Notes: generated by a model not told the origin, from the sequence alone. A stretch of DNA of 60,403 nucleotides from CAZUXY01 sp964624235 (GCA_964624235.1 CAZUXY010000030.1:1-60403); one strand, 5' to 3'; counted from the stretch's first letter, positions 33,831 through 43,068 are shown. Numbers and translations are program-made.

Positions 33831-36226
33831 CGCCCTATGATCTCTCCCTTGACCGAATCAGGAAGGTCGTCGAAATAGGCCAGGTACCCCGCGACCCTCA
33901 CCACCAGCCCGGGGTGCCTGCCGGGATGCGCGCGGGCGTCCTCGAGCAGTTCGGGGGATACCACGTTGAACTGCAACTCCATCCCTCCCTGTGCGAAAAA
34001 ACCCCTTGCGAGTGACGCCACCAGCGTTGCGCCTCGTTCCCCGGCGACAAACTCCGGGTCGAAGCGCAGGTTGACGGCGTAACCGTTGGGTGAGAGGGAA
34101 GCGTCGATGCGGGACACCGAATTCAGAAGCGCGGTCGGTCCCAGCCGGTCCATGCCGTTGGCGGAGCCCAGGCTCGCCGCGAAGGGCGTCCCGGCCATCC
34201 TGCCGCTGGGAAGGGCCCCCGTTTTGTTGCCGAAGCCCACGTGGCAGGTTGAGGAATAAAACCCCGGCACGTAGGGCCCGCCGCGCGTATTGCGGTGTGC
34301 CGCAAGCGCGTCATGGAAGATCCCGACGACATCCTGTGCGTAACCGTCGGGCAGCGGATGGTCGTTGCCGAACTTGGGCGCCTTCAGGAGCTCGGCCCTG
34401 ATTTCGGGAAACCCGTCGAATCCGTTCCTGAGGGCGCGGATCACCTGGCCCATTGAGTATTTTTTCTTCCGGAAAACCACGTGGTCCAGTGCCGCCAGGG
34501 AGTCGGCGGTGTCGGCGACTCCGACACCCTGTATGCCGCTCGAGGTATACCGCGCGCCTCCGGCGGTGACATCGCGACCGCTTTCGATGCAACCGTCCAC
34601 CAGCATGGAGGAAAAGGGAGTGGGGTGGTATTTCCGGTTTGCGCGTTCGATGATCATGATGTCCTTGACAAAACGGTGTACCATGTGAACCACCTGCGTG
34701 CTGAACGCGGACATTACCTCGTCCATGGAAGCGAACCGCCCAGGGTCACCGGTCGGCGCGCCGATCCTTTTCCCTCCCGCAAGGGGCCTGCCGCCGTTGA
34801 GTGCCAGGTCCAGACAGGCCGGAAGGTTGAAGAGCGCCGCGTCGGTTGAAAAGAAGCTCCTTCCGGGCATGGACGGCTCTACACAGCCCACGATGGCGTA
34901 ATCCCTCGCCTCCTCGACGGGATGGCCGTGCCTGGTCAGGGCTGCAACGGCCGCATCGTCATTGAACAGTGCCGGCACGCCCTTTCCCTGCCGGGCCACG
35001 TCCACCGCGCGGCGTACGTAACGTTCCGGGGACCCGGGATGAATACGGGCGTGGAAATTTGGATCACGCAGTCCCGATTCCTCCATCACGTCCAGGAAAA
35101 GGTAGGTGAGATCGTTGACCGCGTCGTCGCCGTTACGGTCAGTGCCGCCGATGGTGACGGCCTGCACAATAAGGAACCCGCCGTGGTACTGGCTGCTGGT
35201 TTCCGATATCTGGAACACGTGTTCCGTGGTTTTAGCGCAGAAGCAGAGGAGCAGTTCCCTGGCCCTTTCGGGGGTAATGGTCCCGTTCGACAGGTCGCGG
35301 CGGTAATAGGGATAAAGATACTGGTCCATGCGGCCGAAGGATACTGCGGAATTAATGCCCTCAAGGCACACCGCCAGGTGGGCCAGCCACAGCGACTGCA
35401 CCGCTTCGTGAAAGGTCTCGGCCGGCTCCATCGGCACCTTGCGGCAGATGCGGGCGATTTCATGAAGCTCCGCGGCCCGGTCTTCGTCTTCTTCCTCCCC
35501 CGCGGCCCGCTCCGCCTCATCGGCGAGACGGCGGCTGTGGGTTTCAACTCCCTCGCAGACGATTTCCATGGCCCGGTAGAAATCCCCCTCCTTCCCGGCG
35601 AGGGATTCGCGGTAACCCCGCAAACCGATGGAGATGATTTTTTCGTAGTTCGGAATGAAGTGTCCTATGCCCGCCACCTCGTTGATCAGGTACCAGGTGG
35701 CGTTCAGCTGCTCCATGGTGTAGCGTGCGAATACGCCGATATGGGGCATGAAGCCCTTTACGAGCATGTTGCGGAAAAGCCAGAACGGGATTACCCTGAA
35801 AAGAAGTCTCAGGCGGTCCGCCCATGATATCTTCATCGGGGTGGTTTTTCTCTTTCCGATCCACAGCAGGTCCTGGCTGGTGAAGACCCCCGACAGCTCG
35901 GGCTGTATGATGGCTGATTTCCTTGATCGTCCCACATTGCCTGTGATGAGTTCATGGGAGAATATGCGGACCGTTTTGCGGCTCATCAGGTGGCGCAGCG
36001 CCTTTGCTTTGCGTATCACCATGGGGTCCGTGGGGTCGTCGAAATGTTTGTAAAAGTCGGTGATGATCAGGGCGCGTTCGGGGCAGAGGGCCAGCGGCGT
36101 TGACAGTAGTTCCGTCTTGATGGCGGCGAAAGCACGGGAGGAAGGCCTCTCCTTAACGGGTATACGGAGGGCGGACTGTTCCATACGGGCACCTTTATCC
36201 TGCAGTTTCACAATTCCGGTTTCCAT
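33812..36226 (-). CDS. Glycyl radical enzyme (pyruvate formate-lyase superfamily, eliminase type)
   Basis: The ~800-residue protein has both catalytic signatures of the family. The active-site loop VGCVEP carries a single Cys followed by Glu (C454 and E456 in the longest reading frame), as in glycerol dehydratase, choline lyase and similar eliminases. Pyruvate formate-lyase instead has adjacent cysteines. The glycyl-radical loop is RVAGYLAYF, with the radical Gly at 786 of ~810. Activation would need a dedicated radical SAM activase, and none lies adjacent. ATG 36226 is preferred over a GTG at 36244; an internal ATG at 36184 with AAAGG is also plausible. The substrate cannot be assigned. Confidence 0.85.
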   Translation of the reverse strand: METGIVKLQDKGARMEQSALRIPVKERPSSRAFAAIKTELLSTPLALCPERALIITDFYKHFDDPTDPMVIRKAKALRHLMSRKTVRIFSHELITGNVGRSRKSAIIQPELSGVFTSQDLLWIGKRKTTPMKISWADRLRLLFRVIPFWLFRNMLVKGFMPHIGVFARYTMEQLNATWYLINEVAGIGHFIPNYEKIISIGLRGYRESLAGKEGDFYRAMEIVCEGVETHSRRLADEAERAAGEEEDEDRAAELHEIARICRKVPMEPAETFHEAVQSLWLAHLAVCLEGINSAVSFGRMDQYLYPYYRRDLSNGTITPERARELLLCFCAKTTEHVFQISETSSQYHGGFLIVQAVTIGGTDRNGDDAVNDLTYLFLDVMEESGLRDPNFHARIHPGSPERYVRRAVDVARQGKGVPALFNDDAAVAALTRHGHPVEEARDYAIVGCVEPSMPGRSFFSTDAALFNLPACLDLALNGGRPLAGGKRIGAPTGDPGRFASMDEVMSAFSTQVVHMVHRFVKDIMIIERANRKYHPTPFSSMLVDGCIESGRDVTAGGARYTSSGIQGVGVADTADSLAALDHVVFRKKKYSMGQVIRALRNGFDGFPEIRAELLKAPKFGNDHPLPDGYAQDVVGIFHDALAAHRNTRGGPYVPGFYSSTCHVGFGNKTGALPSGRMAGTPFAASLGSANGMDRLGPTALLNSVSRIDASLSPNGYAVNLRFDPEFVAGERGATLVASLARGFFAQGGMELQFNVVSPELLEDARAHPGRHPGLVVRVAGYLAYFDDLPDSVKGEIIGRTRLRL

Positions 36227-36366
36227 TATAGAATACTCTCTCACCGGGGTCCTGTCAACGATTTTGGCGATGGCGTGCCGGCGAGGCGCCGAAAATTAAT
36301 GGTAGACCGGTGTATTTACCGGTATATTGATATATTACTGATTCCGCACCATCGTGAGGGTACGCA

Positions 36367-38028
36367 ATGGCAGTTCCCGTGCTTCCCGCCACCAGGGAAG
36401 AAATCGACAGTCTGGGATGGAACTACGTCGATGTCGTTATAATCAGCGGCGACGCCTACGTGGACCATCCCTCCTTCGGCGCCGCCGTCATCGGCCGCGT
36501 GCTGGAACATGAAGGATACAGGGTCGCCGTTCTTTCCCGGCCCGACTGGCGCCGTCCCGAAAGTGTCACCCTCTTCGGCAGGCCCCGGCTATTTTTCGGC
36601 GTCACGGCGGGTAACGTTGATTCCACGCTCTCGCGTTATACCGCTTTCAACAAAGTGCGCAACGACGATCCCTACGCGCCGTCCGGGCGGGGCGGCATGA
36701 GGCCCGACCGCGCCACCATCGTATACTGTAACCTTATCAGGACGGCCTGTAAAGACATACCCGTGGTCATAGGCGGTATCGAGGCCTCGATGCGACGTTT
36801 CGCCCATTATGATTTCTGGGACAACCGGGTACGGCGCTCGCTGCTTCCCGACAGCCGGGCGGACCTGCTGGTCTACGGCATGGGTGAAAGGGCGGTGGTT
36901 GAAATCGCCCGGAGACTTGAGGAGGGTAAAGGGCTTTCGGGCATACCGGGCACCGTCGAACTGCGGCGAAATGTGCCCGAGGGGGCGCTTCTGCTTCCTC
37001 CGGAGGAAGAGGTCATGACGGATATGAATGTCTACGCCCGCTATTACCGTGTGTTTTACACCGCGCAGCACCGTGTGCTGGCCATGCCTTCGGCCAACCG
37101 TTTCGTGGTGCAGTATCCCTCCTTAGAAACCTCTTCGGAGGAGCTTGATGCTGTATACGGTCTTCCCTATTCGCGACGGCCCCATCCGTCCTACGGGGAC
37201 GAAAAAATCCCCGCCTATGAGATGATCAGGGATTCCATTACCTGCCACCGCGGCTGCGTGTCGGGATGCGCCTTCTGCTCCCTGGGGCTGCACCAGGGGA
37301 AGCGGATCGTCGCCCGGGGGAGGGGATCGATACTGAAAGAAGCGGCGCTATTAAGCGCGGCGGATTCTTTCAAGGGGCGCATCAGCGATGTGGGAGGGCC
37401 GTCGGCCAACATGTACGGGGTCCGGTGCAAAAAGAACTGGCGCTGTAACCGGCCGAGCTGCGTGCATCCTGATCTGTGCGGGAACCTGGTGATCGGTACT
37501 GGGAGATGGATGGACCTGCTGGCTGCCGTCGCGGCGGCGCCCGGTATTAAGAAGGTCACCGTGGGCTCAGGGATACGCTACGACGTGTTCATGCGGGACG
37601 ACCCGTCGCTTCTGGGTGAACTGGCGCGCAGCCATGTGAGCGGGCAGCTGAAGATCGCGCCCGAACACACCGCGCCTGGGGTGCTTGAGTCCATGCGCAA
37701 AACGCCGGTGTATCCTCTGGAGGAGTTTGTCGTGGCCTACGACAGGACACGTAACACCCGGGGGCGGGACACATACCTGCTGCCCTACCTTATGTCCTGC
37801 CACCCCGCCTGTGGTATGGACGAGATGAGGGAAATGCGCGGGACGGTCATGAAAATGTTTCATTTCATCCCCAGGCAGGTGCAGGCGTTTATTCCCCTGC
37901 CGCTTACACTGTCATCGGCCGTGTATTACACCGGCGTCGACCCCCTCACGGAGAAGAGGGTGTTCGTGGAAAGGGGCTTACCGGCGCGCCGACGGCAGCA
38001 CCAGGTGTTGACGGGCAAAACCCGCTGA
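36367..38028 (+). CDS. YgiQ family radical SAM protein
   Basis: The 553-residue protein matches the YgiQ (UPF0313) family. PATREEIDSLGW at the start is typical, as are VVIGGIEASMRRFAHYDFW and the radical SAM motif C-VSG-C-AF-C within CHRGCVSGCAFCS. An N-terminal B12-like domain is present, but the usual B12 His motif is not obvious. It is shorter than many members (about 600-750 residues), mainly at the C-terminus. Function is unknown in all species. It is divergent from the glycyl radical enzyme, but its architecture differs from GRE activases, so it is probably not the activase. Confidence 0.88.
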   Translation: MAVPVLPATREEIDSLGWNYVDVVIISGDAYVDHPSFGAAVIGRVLEHEGYRVAVLSRPDWRRPESVTLFGRPRLFFGVTAGNVDSTLSRYTAFNKVRNDDPYAPSGRGGMRPDRATIVYCNLIRTACKDIPVVIGGIEASMRRFAHYDFWDNRVRRSLLPDSRADLLVYGMGERAVVEIARRLEEGKGLSGIPGTVELRRNVPEGALLLPPEEEVMTDMNVYARYYRVFYTAQHRVLAMPSANRFVVQYPSLETSSEELDAVYGLPYSRRPHPSYGDEKIPAYEMIRDSITCHRGCVSGCAFCSLGLHQGKRIVARGRGSILKEAALLSAADSFKGRISDVGGPSANMYGVRCKKNWRCNRPSCVHPDLCGNLVIGTGRWMDLLAAVAAAPGIKKVTVGSGIRYDVFMRDDPSLLGELARSHVSGQLKIAPEHTAPGVLESMRKTPVYPLEEFVVAYDRTRNTRGRDTYLLPYLMSCHPACGMDEMREMRGTVMKMFHFIPRQVQAFIPLPLTLSSAVYYTGVDPLTEKRVFVERGLPARRRQHQVLTGKTR

Positions 38029-38033
38029 ATGGA

Positions 38034-39113
38034 TCAGTCCAGGTACTTCTTGTAATCACTTCCAATCCCGCGGGACGCAGCCCGCTCATCCAGCCACTCC
38101 CGTTCGCCTTCGGGCACCGGAATGATATCCGCCGTCGGCCGCCGTTCGAGCCGAAGGGCACCCGCCGGGCAGGTGGTAACGCAGAGTCCGCAGCCGATGC
38201 ACTCCCGTATGACGGCGGTATCAGCAAGCTCGATGCCGTGCACCTGGCAGCGCTCAACACAGGTGCCGCAGCCCGTACACGCCTCCGGATCGACTACCGC
38301 GATGTAATTGGACTGGGCGACGGCGCTTCTTCCGGCGATCGCGTAACCCCTCAACGGTCCGCAGCAGCAGCTGCAGCAGTTGCAGATATAGAAGTGCCCC
38401 GAACGGTAGTTGGAGGTCATGTGAACCAGGCCCGATTCCTCTGACATTTTGAGGATACGGTGGGCTTCATCTTTGCTGATTGCCCTGCCGAAGCGGGAAT
38501 CGGTGAAGGCGTTTTCCACCGGGGCCAGGGCCAGGCAGACCTCCAGGGGTTTGGTGCAGGGGTGTTCCAGCAGACCCTGTTCCTTTTTGCAGATGCATTC
38601 GTTTACCGCCCATGACTTCGCTCCGTCGATGAGCGCGGCGGCGCTTTCATAGGGCTCGACGATGGAACCCGGCGGGACCTCCTCCTCGATGGGAATGACC
38701 TTCATGAGCGCGGGACGATGGCTGAAGAACTCCCGGTGGAAGGCCGCGGCCATATACTCATCGAACAGGGCAGCCATCTCGCGGTCCATACGGGGAAGCT
38801 GGAATTCGTAGATGCCGAATATGAACGGAAGCACCCGGTAAAAGGATATCTCCCCTACTGAGAAGCTGAACAGCTGGCCCTTGTCGTACATCTGTTTCAG
38901 GATTCTTTTAAGATACTCCCTGTCGAGTCCGGTCCGGGCGGCGATCTGTTCCACGGTTTCCATGTTCATCTTCAGACTGGTGTACAGTTGCGCCTCCTCC
39001 TCGGTGAAGATACTTTTCAAAATCTTAAGCTCCACGCCGCTTTCGGTGGATGGAAACCCGTTGGGGATCGTGTCGAGCATTTCCCTTAATTTGATATAAA
39101 CGTCCGCTTTCAT
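38034..39113 (-). CDS. Winged-helix / 4Fe-4S ferredoxin-type protein, paralogue 2
   Basis: The 359-residue protein repeats the plan of the gene at 30952. It has a wHTH-like N-terminal part (~40-95), C173/C175 with C186 and C193, the CNCCSCCC cluster (C244, C246, C247, C249-251), and two ferredoxin motifs (C279/C282/C285/C289 and C305/C308/C311/C315). Here the first motif has normal spacing, unlike in paralogue 1. The ATG at 39113 follows GGAGG and overlaps the stop of the nitroreductase gene by four bases (ATGA), so it is translated from the same operon. A role as electron carrier or partner of the nitroreductase is an inference. Confidence 0.8.
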   Translation of the reverse strand: MKADVYIKLREMLDTIPNGFPSTESGVELKILKSIFTEEEAQLYTSLKMNMETVEQIAARTGLDREYLKRILKQMYDKGQLFSFSVGEISFYRVLPFIFGIYEFQLPRMDREMAALFDEYMAAAFHREFFSHRPALMKVIPIEEEVPPGSIVEPYESAAALIDGAKSWAVNECICKKEQGLLEHPCTKPLEVCLALAPVENAFTDSRFGRAISKDEAHRILKMSEESGLVHMTSNYRSGHFYICNCCSCCCGPLRGYAIAGRSAVAQSNYIAVVDPEACTGCGTCVERCQVHGIELADTAVIRECIGCGLCVTTCPAGALRLERRPTADIIPVPEGEREWLDERAASRGIGSDYKKYLD

Positions 39114-40054
39114 GTCGGTCCTCCTTCGTCTGATTCGTACTGCTGCCGCGCCGCACAGGTGCCGTTTGCACTTGACGGGACCCATACCACGCGCGGGAGG
39201 CGCCGCCGTATGCCCCGGCGGTACCTATGAACGGGAAAGCCCAGCACCAGGGAGGCGAGCACCTCGTTCCCGTCGGGAATGTGAAACATTATCCGCAGTT
39301 CCCTGTTTCGCTCTACCGCCGGAGGCACCAGGCTCAGTGCTATGGCCCCCAGCCCCAGGGCCTGGGCCGCAAGAAGGCCGTATCCCAGAGCGATGTACGC
39401 GTCGTCACGGCGGTTTTCCGCATCCCGTGCCGTGTGAAAAAGAAGCATTGCCGGTGCTCCCCTGGTAATGGTGTCCTCGCTGCCGCTTTTCAGCGCCGGC
39501 ATACGCATGGTCATGAGAGGAACAACGTGTGTTGTCAGTAAACGAAAAGAGTCTTTTCCCGACCTGAGACGTATGATCGTGCGCGCGACCGGGTTTTTCA
39601 TGGCCTTGAGCAGGCCCTCGTAGAATTGTATCATAACCGGGAGCGCTTTTTTTATCATATCCGGGTTCGAGACCACCGTCAGTTCGGTTTTAAGAGGAGT
39701 GAAACCCGGAGGTGCGAAGGAAACGGCCTCTACGATTTTTTGGAGCTTTTCTTCGGGGACGGGGGTGTTGCGAAAACGGCGTATGGACCGTCGGCGTTCG
39801 ATTATACTGAAAAATGAACCGTCATCAGGCAAGGTGAAATCGAAAAAATCACGGTCGTAATCGAGACCCGGTACGGCGACCGCTTTCGAGGGACACACCG
39901 CCATGCATTGCCCGCACGTAATACAGAGAGCTGTTCTGCTTTCCCGTATGTCGGTACGTTTATCGTCAGCAGTGAAAAAAATTCCCACCGGGCACAGGTC
40001 GACGCATCGTCCGCAGCGGGTGCACAGCGTTTCATCAATCCTGTTTCCGTTCAT
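39110..40054 (-). CDS. Nitroreductase family protein with N-terminal ferredoxin domain
   Basis: The 314-residue protein joins two [4Fe-4S] motifs to a nitroreductase domain. The motifs are C11/C14/C17/C21 and CITCGQCMAVCP. The nitroreductase part shows IERRRSIRRFRNTPVPEEKL (FMN phosphate contact) and ALGYGLLAAQALGLGAIAL. Such ferredoxin-nitroreductase fusions reduce quinones, nitro compounds or unknown small molecules in anaerobes. AGGAG seven bases before ATG 40054 fixes the start, which overlaps the PadR gene's end by about 20 bases. PadR, nitroreductase and Fe-S protein form one operon. Confidence 0.85.
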   Translation of the reverse strand: MNGNRIDETLCTRCGRCVDLCPVGIFFTADDKRTDIRESRTALCITCGQCMAVCPSKAVAVPGLDYDRDFFDFTLPDDGSFFSIIERRRSIRRFRNTPVPEEKLQKIVEAVSFAPPGFTPLKTELTVVSNPDMIKKALPVMIQFYEGLLKAMKNPVARTIIRLRSGKDSFRLLTTHVVPLMTMRMPALKSGSEDTITRGAPAMLLFHTARDAENRRDDAYIALGYGLLAAQALGLGAIALSLVPPAVERNRELRIMFHIPDGNEVLASLVLGFPVHRYRRGIRRRLPRVVWVPSSANGTCAARQQYESDEGGPT

Positions 40055-40610
40055 GGACCGGCTCCTGTTCAAGTTTTTTTATTGTGGTCAGGGTTTCCTC
40101 GCACCATTCGATGATCATGCGCGACCTGGATTTGCCGAAAACCAGGGTCATCAGCCGGTATGAAAGGTCGGGTGAACCGTAACTGCGTAATTTTTCTTCA
40201 ATCGACCCGTACCGCGACAGCAGCTCCTCGTTTTTAGTCTTTTCCTCCTGTATCAGCGCCGCAAGCTCCTGCGTCGGCAGGTGCCGGCCGAAGAAAACCC
40301 TCAGCAGCAGTTCGTTGCGAACCGGCTGGTCCGAAACGGGGCCGGCCAGCCAGGATTTAAAAGCCTTCAGGCCTTTCGGGGTGATGGAATACACATTGCG
40401 CGGAGGGCGCCCGTTACCGGTTTTTTCCACACGCATGGTTACCAGCCCCTCCGCTTTCATCTTTCGCAGTACAGGGTAGACGTGCCCGAAGTTCTCGTTC
40501 CAGAAAAAACCGATGCTCTTGTCGGTAAGTTTCTTGATGTCGTATCCTGTCCGGGGACCCATTTCGAGGATTCCCAGCAGGGCGTATCTGGTCTTGTTTA
40601 TTGTTTTCAT
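40035..40610 (-). CDS. PadR family transcriptional regulator
   Basis: The 191-residue protein has the PadR winged helix: YALLGILEMGPRTGYDIKKL, then FGHVYPVLRKMKAEGLVTM and NGRPPRNVYSITPKGLKAF. The C-terminal ~100 residues are a helical dimerisation domain (PadR-s1 type, with EELLSRYGSIEEKLRSYG). PadR proteins repress genes for phenolic acid and other xenobiotic responses. It is the first gene of the operon, and a palindrome overlaps its promoter, so autorepression relieved by a ligand of the nitroreductase pathway is a reasonable inference. Confidence 0.88.
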   Translation of the reverse strand: MKTINKTRYALLGILEMGPRTGYDIKKLTDKSIGFFWNENFGHVYPVLRKMKAEGLVTMRVEKTGNGRPPRNVYSITPKGLKAFKSWLAGPVSDQPVRNELLLRVFFGRHLPTQELAALIQEEKTKNEELLSRYGSIEEKLRSYGSPDLSYRLMTLVFGKSRSRMIIEWCEETLTTIKKLEQEPVHERKQD

Positions 40611-40631
40611 GTGGTACCTTTTATATTACTG

Positions 40632-40663
40632 TGATATATATCAGAGTGATATAAATATGTCAA
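40632..40663 (-). promoter_or_regulatory. Promoter with overlapping palindrome for the PadR operon
   Basis: On the minus strand TTGACA (40663-40658) and TATATA (40640-40635) are 17 bases apart. A perfect 12-base palindrome, TGATATATATCA (40632-40643), covers the -10. A further TGATAT half-site lies at 40647-40652. This is a good candidate PadR operator. Confidence 0.7.
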
Positions 40664-41148
40664 TCAATAATCCTTGCCGCACAACTATACATATATTTAG
40701 TATTTTTTGATTGACTTTATGGGTAAAAATAACGACATAATTATCATGCAGTTCCCATGTAAGACGGGAGCGGTGCTGCCGGGATTTACGGTGGCATGTG
40801 CCGCATGGTCGATTGTACCCGCGCACCCGGCCCGTCACGGAATTTGCCGGTTTTGCGAATAGCCCGGTATTTTTATAAGGTTCTAATCGCCGCGTAAGGT
40901 TTTTTTGTTGCTGTGGGTTTATATTTTGTTGCGTTATTTCGTAGTATTGTTTAAAGGGAGTGAGGTAACACAGTGGTTCCCGCATATCCAGATAGAGAGT
41001 ACACGGGGCCCCGGCGACGCGGGGAAAGGATTCACAGGGTTACGCATGTTGCAACCAGCGGCGCGGTCTTTACCTGAGCCGGGTGGATTATTCCCTGTCC
41101 GGAAGGGTTTCCGGCATTTACAATATCAAATAAGGAGAACAATGGTTA
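40664..41148. other. Intergenic region upstream of recA
   Basis: About 480 bases hold no supported gene. No SOS box of the CTGT-N8-ACAG, GAAC-N4-GTTC or TTTG-N5-CAAA type is seen. The recA promoter is not clear. A TTGACT at 40711 has no well-spaced -10. I see no RNA gene that I can support. Confidence 0.4.
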
Positions 41149-41156
41149 ATGGCTGA
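41142..41156 (+). CDS. Possible four-codon upstream ORF overlapping the recA start
   Basis: ATG GTT AAT GGC TGA starts four bases after AAGGAG and ends inside recA, overlapping its ATG in another frame. The recA ATG is 11 bases from the same AAGGAG. The short frame could compete for initiation or be incidental. Confidence 0.3.
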   Translation: MVNG

Positions 41157-42189
41157 ACAAAAAGAACTCAATGAAAAATCCCAGGCCCTCGAATCGGCCA
41201 TACTGCAGATTGAAAAACAATTCGGCAAAGGTTCCATCATGAGGCTGGGTGACGACTCGGCCAAGATAAAGGTCGCTTCCATATCGACCGGTTCCCTGGA
41301 ACTGGACCTTTCGTTGGGAATAGGCGGTATACCCAGGGGGAGGATAACCGAGATCTTCGGCCCTGAATCATCGGGGAAAACCACCCTGACCCTGCACATG
41401 GTGGCAGAGGCCCAGAAGGCAGGAGGGGTCGCGGCGTTCGTCGACGCCGAGCATGCGCTGGACCCCTCATACTCGGCGAAGCTCGGGGTCAACACCGATG
41501 AACTGCTGGTCTCACAGCCCGATACCGGCGAGGAGGCGCTCGAGATCACCGAGGCACTGGTGCGTTCCGGCGCCGTGGACATCATAGTCATTGATTCGGT
41601 CGCGGCGCTGGTCCCTAAAGCCGAGATCGAGGGCGAGATGGGCGACGCGCACATGGGGCTGCAGGCGCGTTTGATGAGCCAGGCGCTGCGCAAGCTCACC
41701 GGCGTTATAGCCAAGTCGAAAACCAGCGTGGTGTTCATCAACCAGATACGCCACAAGATCGGTGTCATGTTCGGTTCGCCCGAGACCACAACCGGAGGAA
41801 ACGCGCTGAAGTTTTACGCCTCGGTGCGGCTCGACATCAGGAGGATAGAGACCCTCAAGTCGGGCGAGGACGCGATCGGCAACCGCGTCAGGGTGAAGGT
41901 GGTGAAGAACAAGGTGGCCCCTCCTTTCCGCCAGGCCGAGTTCGATATACTTTACAGTTCGGGCATTTCCCGGGAGGGCGGCATTCTGGATACCGGCACC
42001 GGCATGGGTATCATAAAGAAGGCCGGAACCTGGTATTCCTACGGTGAGGAGCGTATCGGCCAGGGCAGGGAAAACGCGAAGGCGTTTCTAAAAGAGCACC
42101 CCGAAACGGCACTCGAGGTGGAAAGAAAAATAAAACTGAACGCGGGTCTTATCGACGAGCCCGAAACAAAAGCCGCCGAATCAAAGTAG
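41149..42189 (+). CDS. recA: RecA recombinase
   Basis: The 346-residue protein is a clear RecA. Walker A is at 71-79 (GPESSGKTT), Walker B is IIVIDSVAAL, and the DNA loops are MGLQARLMSQALRKL and INQIRHKIGVMFGSPETTTGGNALKFYASVR. It catalyses strand exchange in recombination repair and activates LexA self-cleavage. Length and motifs are normal and no intein is present. AAGGAG lies 11 bases upstream, a slightly long spacing, with a mini-ORF in between. No SOS box is evident, so control may differ from that in enterobacteria. Confidence 0.97.
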   Translation: MAEQKELNEKSQALESAILQIEKQFGKGSIMRLGDDSAKIKVASISTGSLELDLSLGIGGIPRGRITEIFGPESSGKTTLTLHMVAEAQKAGGVAAFVDAEHALDPSYSAKLGVNTDELLVSQPDTGEEALEITEALVRSGAVDIIVIDSVAALVPKAEIEGEMGDAHMGLQARLMSQALRKLTGVIAKSKTSVVFINQIRHKIGVMFGSPETTTGGNALKFYASVRLDIRRIETLKSGEDAIGNRVRVKVVKNKVAPPFRQAEFDILYSSGISREGGILDTGTGMGIIKKAGTWYSYGEERIGQGRENAKAFLKEHPETALEVERKIKLNAGLIDEPETKAAESK

Positions 42190-42228
42190 GCGGCCGGGCG
42201 CTGTCCCGTCCCGCTGCAGCGGACGCCC

Positions 42229-42981
42229 ATGCGGGAACTGAAACTCAAAACACCCGACGACATAAAAAGGATAAGGGACGCGGGGATCATCATCGCCGAG
42301 CTGTTCCGTACCCTCTCCACCATCACGATGGAGTTGTTATCCACGTGGGAAATAGACAATTTCATCGACGAAAACATCCGCAAACATAACGCCCGGCCTT
42401 CGTTCAAGACCGTAAAGAACTATAACTACGCATCGTGCATCTCGATCAATAACGAGGTGGTACACGGCATTCCATCGAAGAAAAAAATCATCAGTCGCGG
42501 CGATCTGGTGAAAATCGATATCGGTGTGGTGAAAAAGGGGTACTTCGCCGACGGCTGTGTGACCTATGCCGTGCCTCCGGTGAAGTCGTCAAACCGCGAG
42601 CTCGTGACCGTCACCCGTGAATGCCTGGAAAGGGCGCTTGAAACAATGTACCCCGGCAACCGCCTGGGCGATATCGGCCACGCGGTACAGAAACACGCCG
42701 AATCCAGCGGCTACAGCGTGGTGAGAGACCTCTCAGGCCACGGCGTGGGGTTCGCGGTCCATGAACTGCCGACCGTTCCCCATTTCGGGCGCAAGGGTAC
42801 GGGGCTTATATTAAGGAAGGGCCTGGTTCTTGCGGTTGAGCCCATGATCAACGAGGGGGGGAGCGAAATAGTCCACAAGGGCGACGGATGGACCATCATC
42901 ACCGCCGATGGAAAGCTCTCGGCCCAGTTCGAGCACACGGTCGCCGTTACCGAGAACGGGCCGGTGGTGCTGACGGCTTAA
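42229..42981 (+). CDS. map: Type I methionine aminopeptidase
   Basis: The 250-residue enzyme removes the N-terminal methionine from new proteins. All five metal ligands can be seen: D in KIDIGV, D in FADGCVTYA, H in SGHGVGFAVHE, E in AVEPMINEG and E in AQFEHTVAVT. It is the third M24-fold protein in the window but is the housekeeping enzyme, unrelated in role to those at 8993 and 10797. The start has no strong ribosome binding site. It lies 39 bases after recA, probably in the same transcript. Confidence 0.93.
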   Translation: MRELKLKTPDDIKRIRDAGIIIAELFRTLSTITMELLSTWEIDNFIDENIRKHNARPSFKTVKNYNYASCISINNEVVHGIPSKKKIISRGDLVKIDIGVVKKGYFADGCVTYAVPPVKSSNRELVTVTRECLERALETMYPGNRLGDIGHAVQKHAESSGYSVVRDLSGHGVGFAVHELPTVPHFGRKGTGLILRKGLVLAVEPMINEGGSEIVHKGDGWTIITADGKLSAQFEHTVAVTENGPVVLTA

Positions 42982-43068
42982 AGGCGGTGAGCGGTGAACA
43001 GAGATGCAAATACCGGTTATTACTGCGGAAGCGGGAATCTGCGTTTTCATAATTTGAATAGACGATGT

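Noticed and set aside
34922..35827. 301-residue plus-strand open frame
   Set aside because: It is antisense to the glycyl radical enzyme and lacks any protein-like motif.
36367..38028. YgiQ as activase of the neighbouring glycyl radical enzyme
   Set aside because: It is about twice the size of known activases, has the YgiQ N-terminal signature and lacks the activase ferredoxin layout.
40664..41148. SOS box upstream of recA
   Set aside because: No CTGT-N8-ACAG, GAAC-N4-GTTC or TTTG-N5-CAAA site could be found.
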